DNA from: CAYPNF01 sp964411985
GTDB lineage: Bacteria; Verrucomicrobiota; Verrucomicrobiia; Limisphaerales; J093
Direction of reading: 5' to 3'
NCBI GenBank assembly: GCA_964411985.1
Contig: CAYPNF010000003.1
Location: forward strand, 62,001 to 126,000
DNA length: 64,000 bases
Below the pieces are notes generated by a model, which did not search any database, was not told the origin of the DNA, and worked only from the letters and a program-made list of their open reading frames with translations. Shown piece after piece: positions 44,005 through 53,800 of this stretch (positions are counted from its first letter, which is position 1; each line of letters starts with the position of its first letter). Made by a program: the position numbers and the translations under genes.

Positions 44005-46143
44005 TCAATCTCTCACCTCTTTCCCGCACTTTAACATCTCAGCTCCGTAGAAAGGATTGGCCAGCGGCCCCTTTTCCTGCATCCACAAACCCGGTTTGGG
44101 TGCCATGGTACAGTGGTACACCTTCAGCTTCGCAAACTCCGACTGCTTCTTCCGCAGCTCTTTCACCAACTCCACCGTGCTGGTACTGAATGGCAGGAAC
44201 CACTTGCGAGCTTCCTCCAGATCTTTCGCCGCTGCAGCCTTTCCCACCGTCCCTGCCACACCTTGGGCAAGGTCCTGCAACCGGTCCGGGGAGCTGAAAG
44301 CCGATTTGAGCGAATGAACCACCGAGGGAAGCAGGGACAGATGTTGGTTAAACTGCTGAAGATCGTCCGCCGCAAGTGCCCGGCTGATCCCGGCTGCCAC
44401 GGTGACAAATCCCACCACTCCCTTTTTGCCTGCGGATTCGCCCGCCGCACTCTGCGCCATGGGCATTGCCTCCGCAGGGGCTGAGGGATGGGCAGACGTG
44501 GCCGCCATGGGAGGTACCGAATTGGGAGGTGCCGACGGCGCTGGATTAGCCGCCTTGGAAGGAGAAGCCTCGGCAGAGGCCATGGCCTTTGGGGCAGCTA
44601 CAGGACTCTGGCTCCTCATTCCGCCATTCGTGTCTCCCCGAGCGTGCGCCTCTGCAATCAGCGCCATCCTCCCACGCCACATCTCTTCTTTCAATCCCAT
44701 GCGAGCGCTGGAATACGCAGCGCGAGTCACTTGATTCGAACCAGACCGCGAAAGCTCGGCATCCCCCTCCCAGGAGCTGGCCGCACCGGCCGCCTGGTTG
44801 GTGGTCTTCGCTGTCATGGACGGTTGGGGCTTCTCGACGGCAGTGCTTGGCATCGCCATGGGACTGGCTTCCGGAGGCATCGAGGTCGTCTCCCCCATCG
44901 GCATGGAATCGCCCTCGGCGTCCTTGGCCTGGCTTTCCGAGTCCCCCGACTCCGCCGCAGCCATTTCTTCCATTTCCTCTCCATCCCCTCCCTTATTGAA
45001 TTGCGCTTGAGCGTCTATCAACACATTGCCTGAGATCACCACCCGATCCCCCTCGTCCAACCCGTCCAACACTTCCCAAAACTCATCACCCTGTCGACCC
45101 AGCTTCAGGCGGCGACGCTCATAGGCGCCGCTGCCCTGCTCCACGTAGGCGTAGGCGGTATTTCCGGGAAAGAGAACAGCTGATCGAGGTACCAGGAGCA
45201 GATCGGGCACCTCCCCCACCACCCGCCCCTCCGCGTACATCCCCAACCGCAAGAGGCGTTGCATCCCGCCCTTCCCGGCGGCAGCCGGGTTCTTCACTTC
45301 GGCCCGCACTTTGATCGTGCGCGTCGACTCGTTGAGCGATGGCTCCAGAAAGGCAATCCTCGCCGGAAAGACCTTGCCCGGCAGTCCAGGCACCCGGATC
45401 TCCACCCTCTGACCAGCCTCCAACCAGGGAAGCTGTCGGTCGTATACGTCAAATCGACACCAAAGCGACGACGTGTCCACGATGACAAAAAGCTTCTCAC
45501 CCTCCGGCACGTATTGGCCCGCAAACACGTTACGCTCCACCACCACACCTGACTGCGGAGAGGTCAAATCTCGCGAAAAAGCATCCCCTTTCGCTTTGGA
45601 CATCCCGAGGGACTTGGCCGATTCCGCCGAGGTCGTCACACCCCGGAAATACGCCACCTTCTGCACCAACTCCGGACTGAAGAGACTCACCAGCGCCTGT
45701 CCCTGTTCTACTTCCACTCCCACATGATCCACCATCATCGCTTGGATCTGGCACGCTACGGGGGCAGAAACCACCGTCTTCAAGGTCTCGTTCGCCTCCA
45801 GCGTTCCCGCCACGCGAAAGGTGGCCCGTAACGATCCCTTCTTCACTTCGGCGGTCTGAACGTGGAGAACCGTAACGCTATTAGAGCTGAGCACCACCAG
45901 GTTGTTGCTCACCCCAAACCCCTCCTGGCCCGCGTAAATCGGCGTCAAATCCATGGCGCAAATCGTGCACTTCCCAGGCTGATCGGACTTGACCCACGGA
46001 TGCATGGAATCCTGGTAGAAAGCCACACGCTGCTTCTGGGCTCCCGAGGAGGGCCCCAGGAAGCCTCGCCACAAAAGACCGCCAGCCGCTGCCACGATCA
46101 AGAGCAGCATAGGCAGGGACCACTTCCGGGTCTGAACTTTCAT
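44005..46143 (-). CDS. CusB-type efflux adaptor fused to a Met-rich linker and DUF3347 domain
   Basis: Start ATG 46143 (MKVQTRKWSL), 712 aa, far longer than CusB (about 400). Order: membrane anchor; a heavy-metal-binding domain FYQDSMHPWVKSDQPGKCTI; a standard adaptor (lipoyl, beta-barrel) core to about residue 420; a low-complexity Met/Ala/Pro/Ser linker of about 150 residues with MPMGETTSMPPEASPMAMP-like runs; and a C-terminal DUF3347 domain ending YHCTMAPKPGLWMQEKGPLA and MLKCGKE. The Met-rich and Cys/Met motifs suggest Cu(I)/Ag(I) handling, taking the place of a separate CusF-like chaperone (inference). Confidence 0.88.
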   Translation of the reverse strand: MKVQTRKWSLPMLLLIVAAAGGLLWRGFLGPSSGAQKQRVAFYQDSMHPWVKSDQPGKCTICAMDLTPIYAGQEGFGVSNNLVVLSSNSVTVLHVQTAEVKKGSLRATFRVAGTLEANETLKTVVSAPVACQIQAMMVDHVGVEVEQGQALVSLFSPELVQKVAYFRGVTTSAESAKSLGMSKAKGDAFSRDLTSPQSGVVVERNVFAGQYVPEGEKLFVIVDTSSLWCRFDVYDRQLPWLEAGQRVEIRVPGLPGKVFPARIAFLEPSLNESTRTIKVRAEVKNPAAAGKGGMQRLLRLGMYAEGRVVGEVPDLLLVPRSAVLFPGNTAYAYVEQGSGAYERRRLKLGRQGDEFWEVLDGLDEGDRVVISGNVLIDAQAQFNKGGDGEEMEEMAAAESGDSESQAKDAEGDSMPMGETTSMPPEASPMAMPSTAVEKPQPSMTAKTTNQAAGAASSWEGDAELSRSGSNQVTRAAYSSARMGLKEEMWRGRMALIAEAHARGDTNGGMRSQSPVAAPKAMASAEASPSKAANPAPSAPPNSVPPMAATSAHPSAPAEAMPMAQSAAGESAGKKGVVGFVTVAAGISRALAADDLQQFNQHLSLLPSVVHSLKSAFSSPDRLQDLAQGVAGTVGKAAAAKDLEEARKWFLPFSTSTVELVKELRKKQSEFAKLKVYHCTMAPKPGLWMQEKGPLANPFYGAEMLKCGKEVRD

Positions 46144-46313
46144 CACGTTATTGCAGTCTAACACATCCGCGGATGATCTTGTCTTAACCAAGAAGCACAA
46201 TCCAAGCGTTTTCTGCTCCGTCTTACAGCAAGCCAAGTGGAAGCCGACAAGAATACCCTCCTCTCGTTAGAACAGAAGTTCATGACAAGCTCTCGGAACC
46301 CCTGTCTACGGAC

Positions 46314-46826
46314 CTACGTTTTGTTCGTGGATCCACCCCCAGACACCGCAGGGGTACCAAGTTTGGCAGGAGCCGCTTCGCCACTCTTTGGAGGGGCCGG
46401 CTTCGCGGCCGGTTCTTCCCCCGGCACCCTCTCTGGCCGACGCCGGATCGTACGTTCTGACACCACTTTCTGCCACTTCTGATACTGCTCGGCCGTGAGG
46501 ATCTGCTTGAGTTGCTTGTCACTTTCCGCACGGGCCTCCCGCCCTTTGGTGCCCAGCTCTGCGGGGGTCAGCTTCTTGTTGGCGAGCAACTCCTTTGCCT
46601 TCTCGTCGTTCGCCTCCAGCACCTTCTGGACGCTCTTCTGCTGGTCTTCGCTCAGCTTGAGTTCCGCCGTCATGTTCTTGAGGGTCTCCCGGGTAGGATC
46701 GACCGGCTGCACAGCGGCAGGTTTGGGTTTTACTGCGGAATCCGACGCCTTGGGTTCGCCGGCAAGCGCATAAACAGCTGCCGAGCTGAGGAAACCAACC
46801 AGAGCTATGGACAGAAATCGAGACAT
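46314..46826 (-). CDS. Periplasmic Spy/CpxP-like protein
   Basis: I choose the ATG at 46826, which gives a signal peptide (MSRFLSIALVGFLSSAAVYA). 170 aa. A central helical region with MTAELKLSEDQQKSVQKVL and LKQILTAEQYQKWQKV matches the LTxxQ-type repeats of Spy/CpxP chaperones, which often accompany metal-stress genes. The C-terminal 45 residues are Pro/Ala-rich and unstructured. Second gene of the efflux operon. Confidence 0.7.
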   Translation of the reverse strand: MSRFLSIALVGFLSSAAVYALAGEPKASDSAVKPKPAAVQPVDPTRETLKNMTAELKLSEDQQKSVQKVLEANDEKAKELLANKKLTPAELGTKGREARAESDKQLKQILTAEQYQKWQKVVSERTIRRRPERVPGEEPAAKPAPPKSGEAAPAKLGTPAVSGGGSTNKT

Positions 46827-46867
46827 GCTAATCATGTCCATCGGCATTTGAGCTCTCACCCTTTAGG

Positions 46868-47719
46868 TCAGTTTCCCTCCTGCTGCCGCGCGGCAAGGAT
46901 CAGCTGAATCCGCTTGATCCGCATCTCCTCCACGTAGGCACGCCGTATGCGGTCCGCGCTCCGATAGCCATCGTTCACCACACCGTTGGCGTTGGCGCCG
47001 GTTGTACTTGCGATCCCGGGCGCTTGCACGGCAGCCCCGGAGTCTCCGGTGGTTACCCCGCTATCGCCGGGTCCGGGTTGCCCGGTCACCTCCGGGGATA
47101 CGCCCGATTCCACCGGGGGGGGCTCAGAAAGAGCGACCTTCACATTCGGCCCTACATACGCGTGAGGTCCGGATGGGCCTGGTGCGACATTCGCCTGGCC
47201 GACCCCATTGCCGTGGCCTGCTGTTCCTGCGACCGAAATACCGGGAATCTGGCGAACCATATCCCCTGGCATCGCCGCCGCCACCGCCTCGTCCTTGGCT
47301 ATGACGCTGCGAACGCCCTCCGCCAATTGATTTGCCTCCGCTGCGTAGTCGAAGAGCGGACCGCTGTAACCGGGGACCTTTGGCGGCGGAGCCGTGAGCG
47401 ATGTATCCGTCGACATCATCCAAGGGTTGTGCGTAAAGCTCTCCCTCTCAAGCTGAGCCCTCACCATCGGCGAGTTATCCTTGCTCCGAGGCTTCAGTGC
47501 TGCGAAAGGACCGTGGCTCGCGGGGTGCGTCATGGCCGTAACTTCCTTGACAGGTTCCTGGGTGGCTGGGGCATCCGAGGCAACCGGAGGACTGCTGCTG
47601 GGGGAAGACCCTGGGGCGATGGCCCACAGTAAAGTAGTAATCGCCGCCGCACCGGCTACACCGAGGAGAACTCCGGGCCGCACACCCTGCTCATTCTCGA
47701 CCTTCTTCACGTTCTTCAT
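46868..47719 (-). CDS. Hypothetical membrane-anchored Pro/Gly-rich protein
   Basis: 283 aa, not recognised. One N-terminal membrane helix (about 15-34, GVLLGVAGAAAITTLLWAIA), then a Pro/Ser/Ala/Gly-rich extracytoplasmic region with scattered His and Met, and a basic C-terminus (RIRRAYVEEMRIKRIQLIL). First gene of the metal efflux operon, 41 bp before the Spy-like gene. A good promoter lies upstream. A role in metal binding is only suggested by position. Confidence 0.7.
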   Translation of the reverse strand: MKNVKKVENEQGVRPGVLLGVAGAAAITTLLWAIAPGSSPSSSPPVASDAPATQEPVKEVTAMTHPASHGPFAALKPRSKDNSPMVRAQLERESFTHNPWMMSTDTSLTAPPPKVPGYSGPLFDYAAEANQLAEGVRSVIAKDEAVAAAMPGDMVRQIPGISVAGTAGHGNGVGQANVAPGPSGPHAYVGPNVKVALSEPPPVESGVSPEVTGQPGPGDSGVTTGDSGAAVQAPGIASTTGANANGVVNDGYRSADRIRRAYVEEMRIKRIQLILAARQQEGN

Positions 47720-47761
47720 AAATCTAATGTGTTAATCCCCACATTTATGTCGCCTAATGCC

Positions 47762-47790
47762 ATTATAAACGAGCCCACCGCGCAACCCAA
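47762..47790 (-). promoter_or_regulatory. Candidate promoter of the metal efflux operon
   Basis: On the minus strand, TTGGGT (47785-47790) and a perfect TATAAT (47762-47767) are 17 bp apart. The expected start is about 35 bp before the ATG at 47719. Confidence 0.6.
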
Positions 47791-48063
47791 CTGAGCTCGG
47801 GCACTCAGTACTACACCAACCTGTACATCATCATGCCACTAAACAGTATAGGGACAAGTCTGATTGTGGAATAGGGATACTCCCTATTGTAGCAGGCTAC
47901 CACAGAATCCACGAAATTCAAAGAAGTGCGCCTCCAAGCTGAGGCGGCTTCTAAAAACTGTCGCGTACCGCCTTCCCATGCCCCGGCCCTAAGTTTTAAA
48001 CCCTTCATCCCAAGATATTTCTGTGTATTCCGTGCATTCTGTGGTGGCTAGGACGTGCTGATC
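47791..48063. other. Intergenic region with one CCGTG repeat copy
   Basis: No gene supported; a 65-codon minus frame at 47811-48008 has no domain. A copy of the TTCTGTGTATTCCGTG-type repeat lies at 48018-48052, just after the stop of the secreted protein. Confidence 0.5.
48018..48052. repeat. Short intergenic repeat (CTGTGTATTCCGTG type)
   Basis: TTCTGTGTATTCCGTGCATTCTGTGG; same family as the longer run at 49862-49980. Confidence 0.65.
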
Positions 48064-48864
48064 CTAAGGATGATAGAGCCGGAAGAAACCAGCATCCACA
48101 GCCTCACTGATGATAACCTGATGGGTGCCACCCACGACTTCCACGGCCTGACTGACCCCGACCCAGTTGGTGCTGGCGACACTCGATTTTTCCTGGAGCA
48201 CAAACCCCGTCGAGGGTGCGGGCCAGGAGATGACCACCGTGTTGGTGGCCCCCAGGCGAATGTCCAGCTGCGGAACGGGGATCACCGCCACATTATCTGC
48301 GAAGAACGTTGAATCCCCCTGGATCTTGATCTCCACCCGGTTGAAAACCTTGGACCCCGAGTTGAACGACAGGGTGCCCATTGGGTAAGAGTCATTGGGG
48401 TTCCCGTAGGCTGCTCTGCCCGATACCGACCCAACCTGGTTGGTCCCCGAAGCGCTCACCTGGAAGGCCGTCAACAGTACGGGGGTCGGCTGGGTCGGGC
48501 TATAATCAGTCGTGGCAAACGTAAAGGAGATGTCGGTCAGTTCGTCACCGAATTGGATTCGCAGGGAGCTTCCGCGGGTGGTGTTAGGATACAGAAACTT
48601 GCCTGAAAACTGTGACAGCTCAAAACCGGTGGTCGTAGAGGTCTGGATCGAATAGGCTCCGGTGATCGCGCTGAAGTGGGCCAGAATACCGCCTTCCACT
48701 TGATTGATGGGGATGTTCTGACGCGGGGTCAGGACCGGGGTGCCCGTATCGAAATCGAAGATCACCTCCTGTGCATGACCCAAATAGCAGAGCCCCATTG
48801 CCACGGCACCGCTCAAGAGCGTGGAGCGCCGAGCCGACCGCCAATGATATTCAAAAGTTTTCAA
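48064..48864 (-). CDS. Secreted protein, paralogue of the PEP-CTERM gene next to it
   Basis: 266 aa. Signal peptide to about residue 31 (GHA-QE). The N-terminal 190 residues match the neighbouring gene: EVIFDFDTGTPVLTPRQNIP, LTDISFTFATTDYSP and FNRVEIKIQGDSTFFADNVAVIP. Instead of a PEP-CTERM anchor it ends in a roughly 70-residue domain with VVISWPAPSTGFVLQEKSS and GFFRLYHP, a C-terminal domain widely found in verrucomicrobial secreted proteins. Function unknown. The two genes probably arose by duplication with exchange of the C-terminus. Confidence 0.8.
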   Translation of the reverse strand: MKTFEYHWRSARRSTLLSGAVAMGLCYLGHAQEVIFDFDTGTPVLTPRQNIPINQVEGGILAHFSAITGAYSIQTSTTTGFELSQFSGKFLYPNTTRGSSLRIQFGDELTDISFTFATTDYSPTQPTPVLLTAFQVSASGTNQVGSVSGRAAYGNPNDSYPMGTLSFNSGSKVFNRVEIKIQGDSTFFADNVAVIPVPQLDIRLGATNTVVISWPAPSTGFVLQEKSSVASTNWVGVSQAVEVVGGTHQVIISEAVDAGFFRLYHP

Positions 48865-49082
48865 AGGGAATTAACGCAATTGCTAGTCAATTCATTCGGC
48901 ACGGCTTTCACGACGAGGAACGTAGATGTCCGCAGTCTACGTTGCCGCAGCGAGGATACGGGAGAATGAATCAACGGGGCGAGGAAAAACAGGGCTCCTG
49001 GCTCTGTCGATTCGTGTCATCCCTGAGATCCTTGGTTGCGCTACAAACGGGTCTCGCGGAGCTCGCCCCTGCGAGGTTGCCC

Positions 49083-49784
49083 TCAGACGTTGGCGTGCCG
49101 CTGTTTTCGGCGGAGGAAGGGGACTGCCGCCCCTAACCCTAGCCCAACGACCAGCGCGTAGGTGGCTGGTTCGGGAACCGGGGTGACCAGGATGTTGTCG
49201 ACGAAAAAACCCATACTGGCCTGGCCTGAAGGAACGGTGATCTCCACCAAATTGAAGGGCTGCGCTGAGTTGAAGGTCAGCGTGCCGGGTGCACCAGCGG
49301 CCCCGTCAGTGAAAGTCCCTTGCGCGGTGGCTGGGTTCCCCACCTGGGTCCCAGTCGAATCGAGGTACGCTGTCAACTGGATCGTTGCAGTTCCCTCGCC
49401 TCCTGCGGTATTATCCGTCGTAGCGAAGTTGAGGGAGATGCCGGTGAGTCGCTGACTGAAACCGACGTGGAGAACCACAACATCCGTGGAAGGCCGGTTG
49501 TCGTAAAGATAGAGACTGGAGAACCCCGGCAGTTTTTGGCTCCCGACTTTCTGCACCGAGAAGATCAACCCGCCTACCGAGGGACTAGTGGCACTGAAAC
49601 TCGCTGTGATACCTCCAGCGGTCTGGGAGGGAGGCAACGCTTGGCCGGTGGTCAGCGTCGGTGTCCCCGTGTCAAAATCAAAGAGCACCTGGCCTTGGCC
49701 CGATTGAACCACCCCGAGGCTCAAGACGCTGAGCAAAAACGTCGAGCTGAATGTTCCGATACCGCGTGAGGGTTGTGTTTTCAT
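49083..49784 (-). CDS. PEP-CTERM sorting domain protein
   Basis: 233 aa with a signal peptide (residues 1-31, ending QSGQG-Q). A jelly-roll-like domain starts VLFDFDTGTPTLTTGQALPP and includes LTGISLNFATTDNTAGG and FVDNILVTPV. It ends in the anchor VPEPATYALVVGLGLGAAVPF followed by LRRK and a basic tail. Expected to be processed by an exosortase outside the window. The N-terminal domain is shared with the adjacent gene at 48064-48864. Confidence 0.92.
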   Translation of the reverse strand: MKTQPSRGIGTFSSTFLLSVLSLGVVQSGQGQVLFDFDTGTPTLTTGQALPPSQTAGGITASFSATSPSVGGLIFSVQKVGSQKLPGFSSLYLYDNRPSTDVVVLHVGFSQRLTGISLNFATTDNTAGGEGTATIQLTAYLDSTGTQVGNPATAQGTFTDGAAGAPGTLTFNSAQPFNLVEITVPSGQASMGFFVDNILVTPVPEPATYALVVGLGLGAAVPFLRRKQRHANV

Positions 49785-49861
49785 ATGATCCGACTTTCGT
49801 TACTGGAGTGGTCCACCGACCAAGGATCAACCACTCCAAAGCCTAGAGAAGAAAGTCCCTT

Positions 49862-49980
49862 TCGGTGTGCTCAGCGTATTCTGTGGTTACGATCCGTGTG
49901 TTCAGTGTGATCCGTGGTTACGGTCGCTACTTTGGAAACATTCTGTGTAATCCGTGTATTCTGTGGTTATAGCTTCTTCA
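49862..49980. repeat. Degenerate tandem repeat of the ATCCGTG/TTCTGTGGTTA type
   Basis: About eight imperfect units of 12-15 bp, alternating gTaTTCTGTGGTTA, aTCCGTGTGTTC, aTCCGTGGTTA and ATTCTGTGTAATCCGTG. It lies between the PEP-CTERM gene start and the FKBP gene stop, and its last units end just before the FKBP stop at 50001. It recurs at 48018-48052. It may act as an RNA or DNA structural element; role unknown. Confidence 0.75.
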
Positions 49981-50000
49981 GTCGTGGTAACCGTGGAAAT

Positions 50001-50693
50001 CTACTTAATTGCCCGAAGTTCCACATCGAAAATGATCGTCTCCTTAGGCCCGACCTGCTTCCCTACCCCGCGGTCGCCATACGCGAACTGCGGCGGGAGG
50101 AAGAGTCGCCATTTGGACCCCACCGGCATGAGCGGCAGAACCTCTTTCAGGCCAGAGATGAAAGCCTCCTCGACCTTGAAAGTGCCGGGTAGCTCGGGCT
50201 TCGAGCTGATGAGTTCACGCCCGTCGATGGCCGTCGCCCGGTAATCGATCTCAACCGTTTCGGTACCGGTAGGTTTGCGGCCGTCAGCCTTCTTTAAAAT
50301 CTGGTATTGGATCCCCGAGGGAAGCGTAACCACTCCCTCCTTTGCCTTATTCGCCTCCAAGAAGACCTGGCCCCGCTGCCTGTTGATCTCCGGCGCCGTT
50401 CGGAGCTTCGCCGTTCGCTGACGCACCTCCGCCTGGACCTCCACCAGGCGCTGGCGAAGCGCTTCTTCGGGGACGGGGAGCTTCTCGCCGGAGAGGGCGT
50501 CTTTAATCCCTCTCAGCACGAAGTCGGGATCGATCTCCACCCCGTTTCGGATGGAATTCCGGGCCAGATCCACGCCGAGCGCGTAGCTCGTCAGGTCCTT
50601 CTCCGTCTTCGGTACGGGCGTCTCCTCGGCCTTCGGTTGGAGGGCACCCATCCCAATAATCGCCATTCCCGTCAGTATCAGCTTCAGTATCAT
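50001..50693 (-). CDS. FKBP-type peptidyl-prolyl cis-trans isomerase
   Basis: Exported folding catalyst, 230 aa. Short hydrophobic N-terminus (signal), an FKBP N-terminal helical dimerisation domain (LTSYALGVDLARNSIRNGVE), then the FKBP core GIQYQILKKADGRKP, VEIDYRATAIDGRELISS, AFISGLKEVLPLMPVGSKWR and LPPQFAYGDRGVGKQVGPKE. All are standard; similar to Mip/FkpA. It lies 3' of the multicopper oxidase gene, with a terminator-like hairpin between them. Confidence 0.94.
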   Translation of the reverse strand: MILKLILTGMAIIGMGALQPKAEETPVPKTEKDLTSYALGVDLARNSIRNGVEIDPDFVLRGIKDALSGEKLPVPEEALRQRLVEVQAEVRQRTAKLRTAPEINRQRGQVFLEANKAKEGVVTLPSGIQYQILKKADGRKPTGTETVEIDYRATAIDGRELISSKPELPGTFKVEEAFISGLKEVLPLMPVGSKWRLFLPPQFAYGDRGVGKQVGPKETIIFDVELRAIK

Positions 50694-50711
50694 CGCACTT
50701 TCTATTTGAGA

Positions 50712-50742
50712 GAAGCCTCCCGCCTGTTCAGCGGGAGGCTTC
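50712..50742 (-). terminator. Strong hairpin after the multicopper oxidase gene
   Basis: A 12-bp perfect stem GAAGCCTCCCGC/GCGGGAGGCTTC with a 7-nt loop, 75 bp after the oxidase stop. No clear T-run on either strand, so termination or transcript-end protection is likely but not certain. Confidence 0.6.
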
Positions 50743-50816
50743 CGTGTGAGCTACAGATTAACGGTTCACGCCACTGTCCGTGGTTAGGGGGCGTGAACCC
50801 GAGTTAACTTAGGATC

Positions 50817-53800
50817 TTACGGAGTCACCGTGAATTTAACACTGGCGGTTACCGGGTTGCCAGCTTTGTCTTTTGCATCGACCACGATTGTGTACACATA
50901 CGGCACCGGCGTCACCGTCGCAGTGGCCAAGCTTGGCTTGATGTTCTGGATTGCCCCAGTCGCCGAGATTGTGAAGGGAGTATTTGGCGTGGTACCGGCA
51001 GGGCTTACCACCCGATAGAAAAGGCTGGCCGGGTCCACTCCTGACAACGCATCGGTGATAGTTCCGGTGACGTTAACAGTTCGAGGACTCTTACCACTCC
51101 CTCTCTTAACGCTAGGAGGATTGGCTGTCAGACCAGTAATGGTCGGAACCGTCAGGTCGATCTTGACCTGCGCCGTGGCTGGGGTGCTAGCGGTTCGGAT
51201 TGCGTCACTGGCTGTGGCGAAGTAGGTGATCGTGGTGATCCCCTCGGGAGGTGCGGAGACAGTATAACCAACAGGCCCCGTATACGGCTGAGTAGTGGCA
51301 AACGAACCACCGTTCACGCTAATAGATATGGAGTCAACTGCGGCCAGAGTCGTGTCGTTGGGAGTTGCTGCGAGCGTGACGGTTACCGGGCTCGCGTTGT
51401 ACCAGCCAAACGCATTGGCAGCGGGCGAAAAGCTCGCAGTCACGGTGGGCGGGAAGTAGTACATGCTGTCGGCGACAGCCGTCATGACCAACGGCCGCAT
51501 CATGTCATTCTCCTCGTGGCCGAGCAGATGGCAGTGCCACACGTATTCCCAATCGAAGTCGCTCACCTTGTTCGTCACGATGAGCGGCGTTCCATTTGCC
51601 GGGTTAACTCCGGTGAACTGGGCGGTGGTGCCGAGTGGTTTGATCACGTCCAGCGGACGCATGCTCTTGCCGATGTGGAAGGGTAAGACCGGCGGCTTGG
51701 CGGTGGCTGCCACGATGCAGTCTTCCAGCGGGTTCATCCGGACGGTTTCCTTCCAGCCCAGTTCATTCGCGTCAGGCGGGCGGATTGCGCCGTCCCAACC
51801 CACACGGTTGATGACCTGCACGTTGACCAGGTGGAAGTGGATGGCGTGGGTGTCCACACCGTTGTGCGTGATCTTCCAGATCTGCGTCTCACCGGCCGGG
51901 ATACTCTCCGTGATCGGATCGATGTACTGATAAGGAATCGTGGTTTGGATCAGGAAGCTGGTGAACGGCAGCTCTACGCCCAAGACGGAGTTCATCCGGC
52001 CGTAGTCGTCAAACAGCTCGTGAATGGCCTTCGGCTGCATCGGGTAGGTCATGGTGGCGATGGTGGTGCTTGCAGTAGCGCCGATGCCGGTGCCACCGGG
52101 ACCATTCGCGATCAGAACTGCAGGAGGGGTCAGGTAGCCTGTACCTCCCGAGAACTTGATTTCAGTGATGGCGCCTGCCGCGTCCACCGTGACGGCGCTA
52201 ACCGTCGCCGGAGTGCCTGGGGCGGGAGGAGGATCGATCGTGACTGTCGTGGTGGCGGACGCATATCCGGTGCCGCCAGTGACGATGCTGACGGTGGTTA
52301 CAGATGAACCACCCGCCGGAACGGTGGTGAGCGAAGTGTCTTGAATCCGCGAGTAGGTCCCGGTGGGGTTGTAGCCAGGAGTACCAGTCGGATAAGCCGG
52401 CCCGGGTACGATAGGTGCTTCTGCCCGAGCCACGAAGTGGGCTCGCACCGCATTATCGATGTCGGTTAGATTAAGCGGCGTTTCATCTCCAACCGGAGAT
52501 TTAAGGGGATCGGCCGGTCCGCCAACTCGGAACTGCATGATGGTCCTCATGTTAGGACCGTAGCCCGGTAGTGTGGACGGAGCGCCGCCCTGGTAGTTGG
52601 CACCACCGGTGATCGAGTAATCCTCGTTACCCGTGTAATAGGAGAGTCGGGGATCACCCGCGGGAACCGGGGCGGGGGAATCGTTATAGAGAATCACTGT
52701 CTTACCCGCGTAGGCGGAGAAGTCGATGATGACGTCGGCGCGCTCGGCCGGCCCCAGGAACATGGTCTTCTGGGTCACGTTCAGCACGACGATGTTGCGC
52801 TTGTTCTGCTCATAACCGACCGGGGTGTTGTTATGCACCACAGCGGCAGGCAGCAGGCCGGCTTCGGTACCGATTTGCACCCACGCCGGGCCTCTTAACC
52901 GTGGATCGGGGATTCCGCCCGGGCGATTGTCCATGATCTCAGGAATCATGCCCGGCGTCTGGGTCAGCCAAACGTCCGGGAAAGGAATCGCCGGGTTCGC
53001 GGCCGCCGGCACCATCTTGACTTCGGTGCCGTACGGGGTCGGAGCGCCGAGTGGATCTACGGCCATGTTACCGTTCGGATCAGCCTGGTAAAGTTGCAGG
53101 TTGAGGAAACGGTCGTTGCAGGCATTGAGAATGCGGAAACGAATCTTCGCAGCAGGCACGATGGCGTAAGGATAGGCAGTGCCGTTGACCAGCGGCGTAT
53201 CCATGAAGGACTCAGGCGTGGTGCTGACTTCCGGCATCGGCTGCAAGTTCAAGGTTTGCGGCGGCCAGAACCAGGGACCGTAGTCCCAACGACCGAGCGG
53301 GTTCGCGCCGGTCATCAGATCGGCCGGATTCTGGTTGGCCATGTAAACGTGCGGCAGCCAGAGGTCACCCGGCTGAGAGTTCGGGAACAGGTTCTTCCAG
53401 AGAGGATCTACCGCATAGGTCCCAGTGCCCAGCGCTTTGTCACCCCACACGAACGTCTTGTCCTGGATCACCAACGGGATTTCCGCGGCGACTCCTGCAA
53501 TCAAGTTCAAATTGTCGTCGTTGTCATCCCTCAACAGGTAACCAGCGGCCTCACCGGCATACACGTTGAGGCGGGTGATTCCATAGGCATGGTCATGGTA
53601 GAACATCAATCGACCACTCTGTGAGTTAGGATAGTAGAAGGTCATGACGCCTTCGGATTCCCCTGGCGCGAGCGGCATGTCGGGAACCTGCCTGGTGCTG
53701 ATACCTTGCTTATAGTCCGTAGTTTCCCCGGCAGGGGCCGTCCATTGGTGTGGCGTGCCGTCGCTGATCCACGGCGGGAGACCGCCATGCAGATGCAGCG

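Noticed and set aside
47811..48008. 65-codon minus-strand frame
   Set aside because: No ribosome site, domain or signal; intergenic noise.
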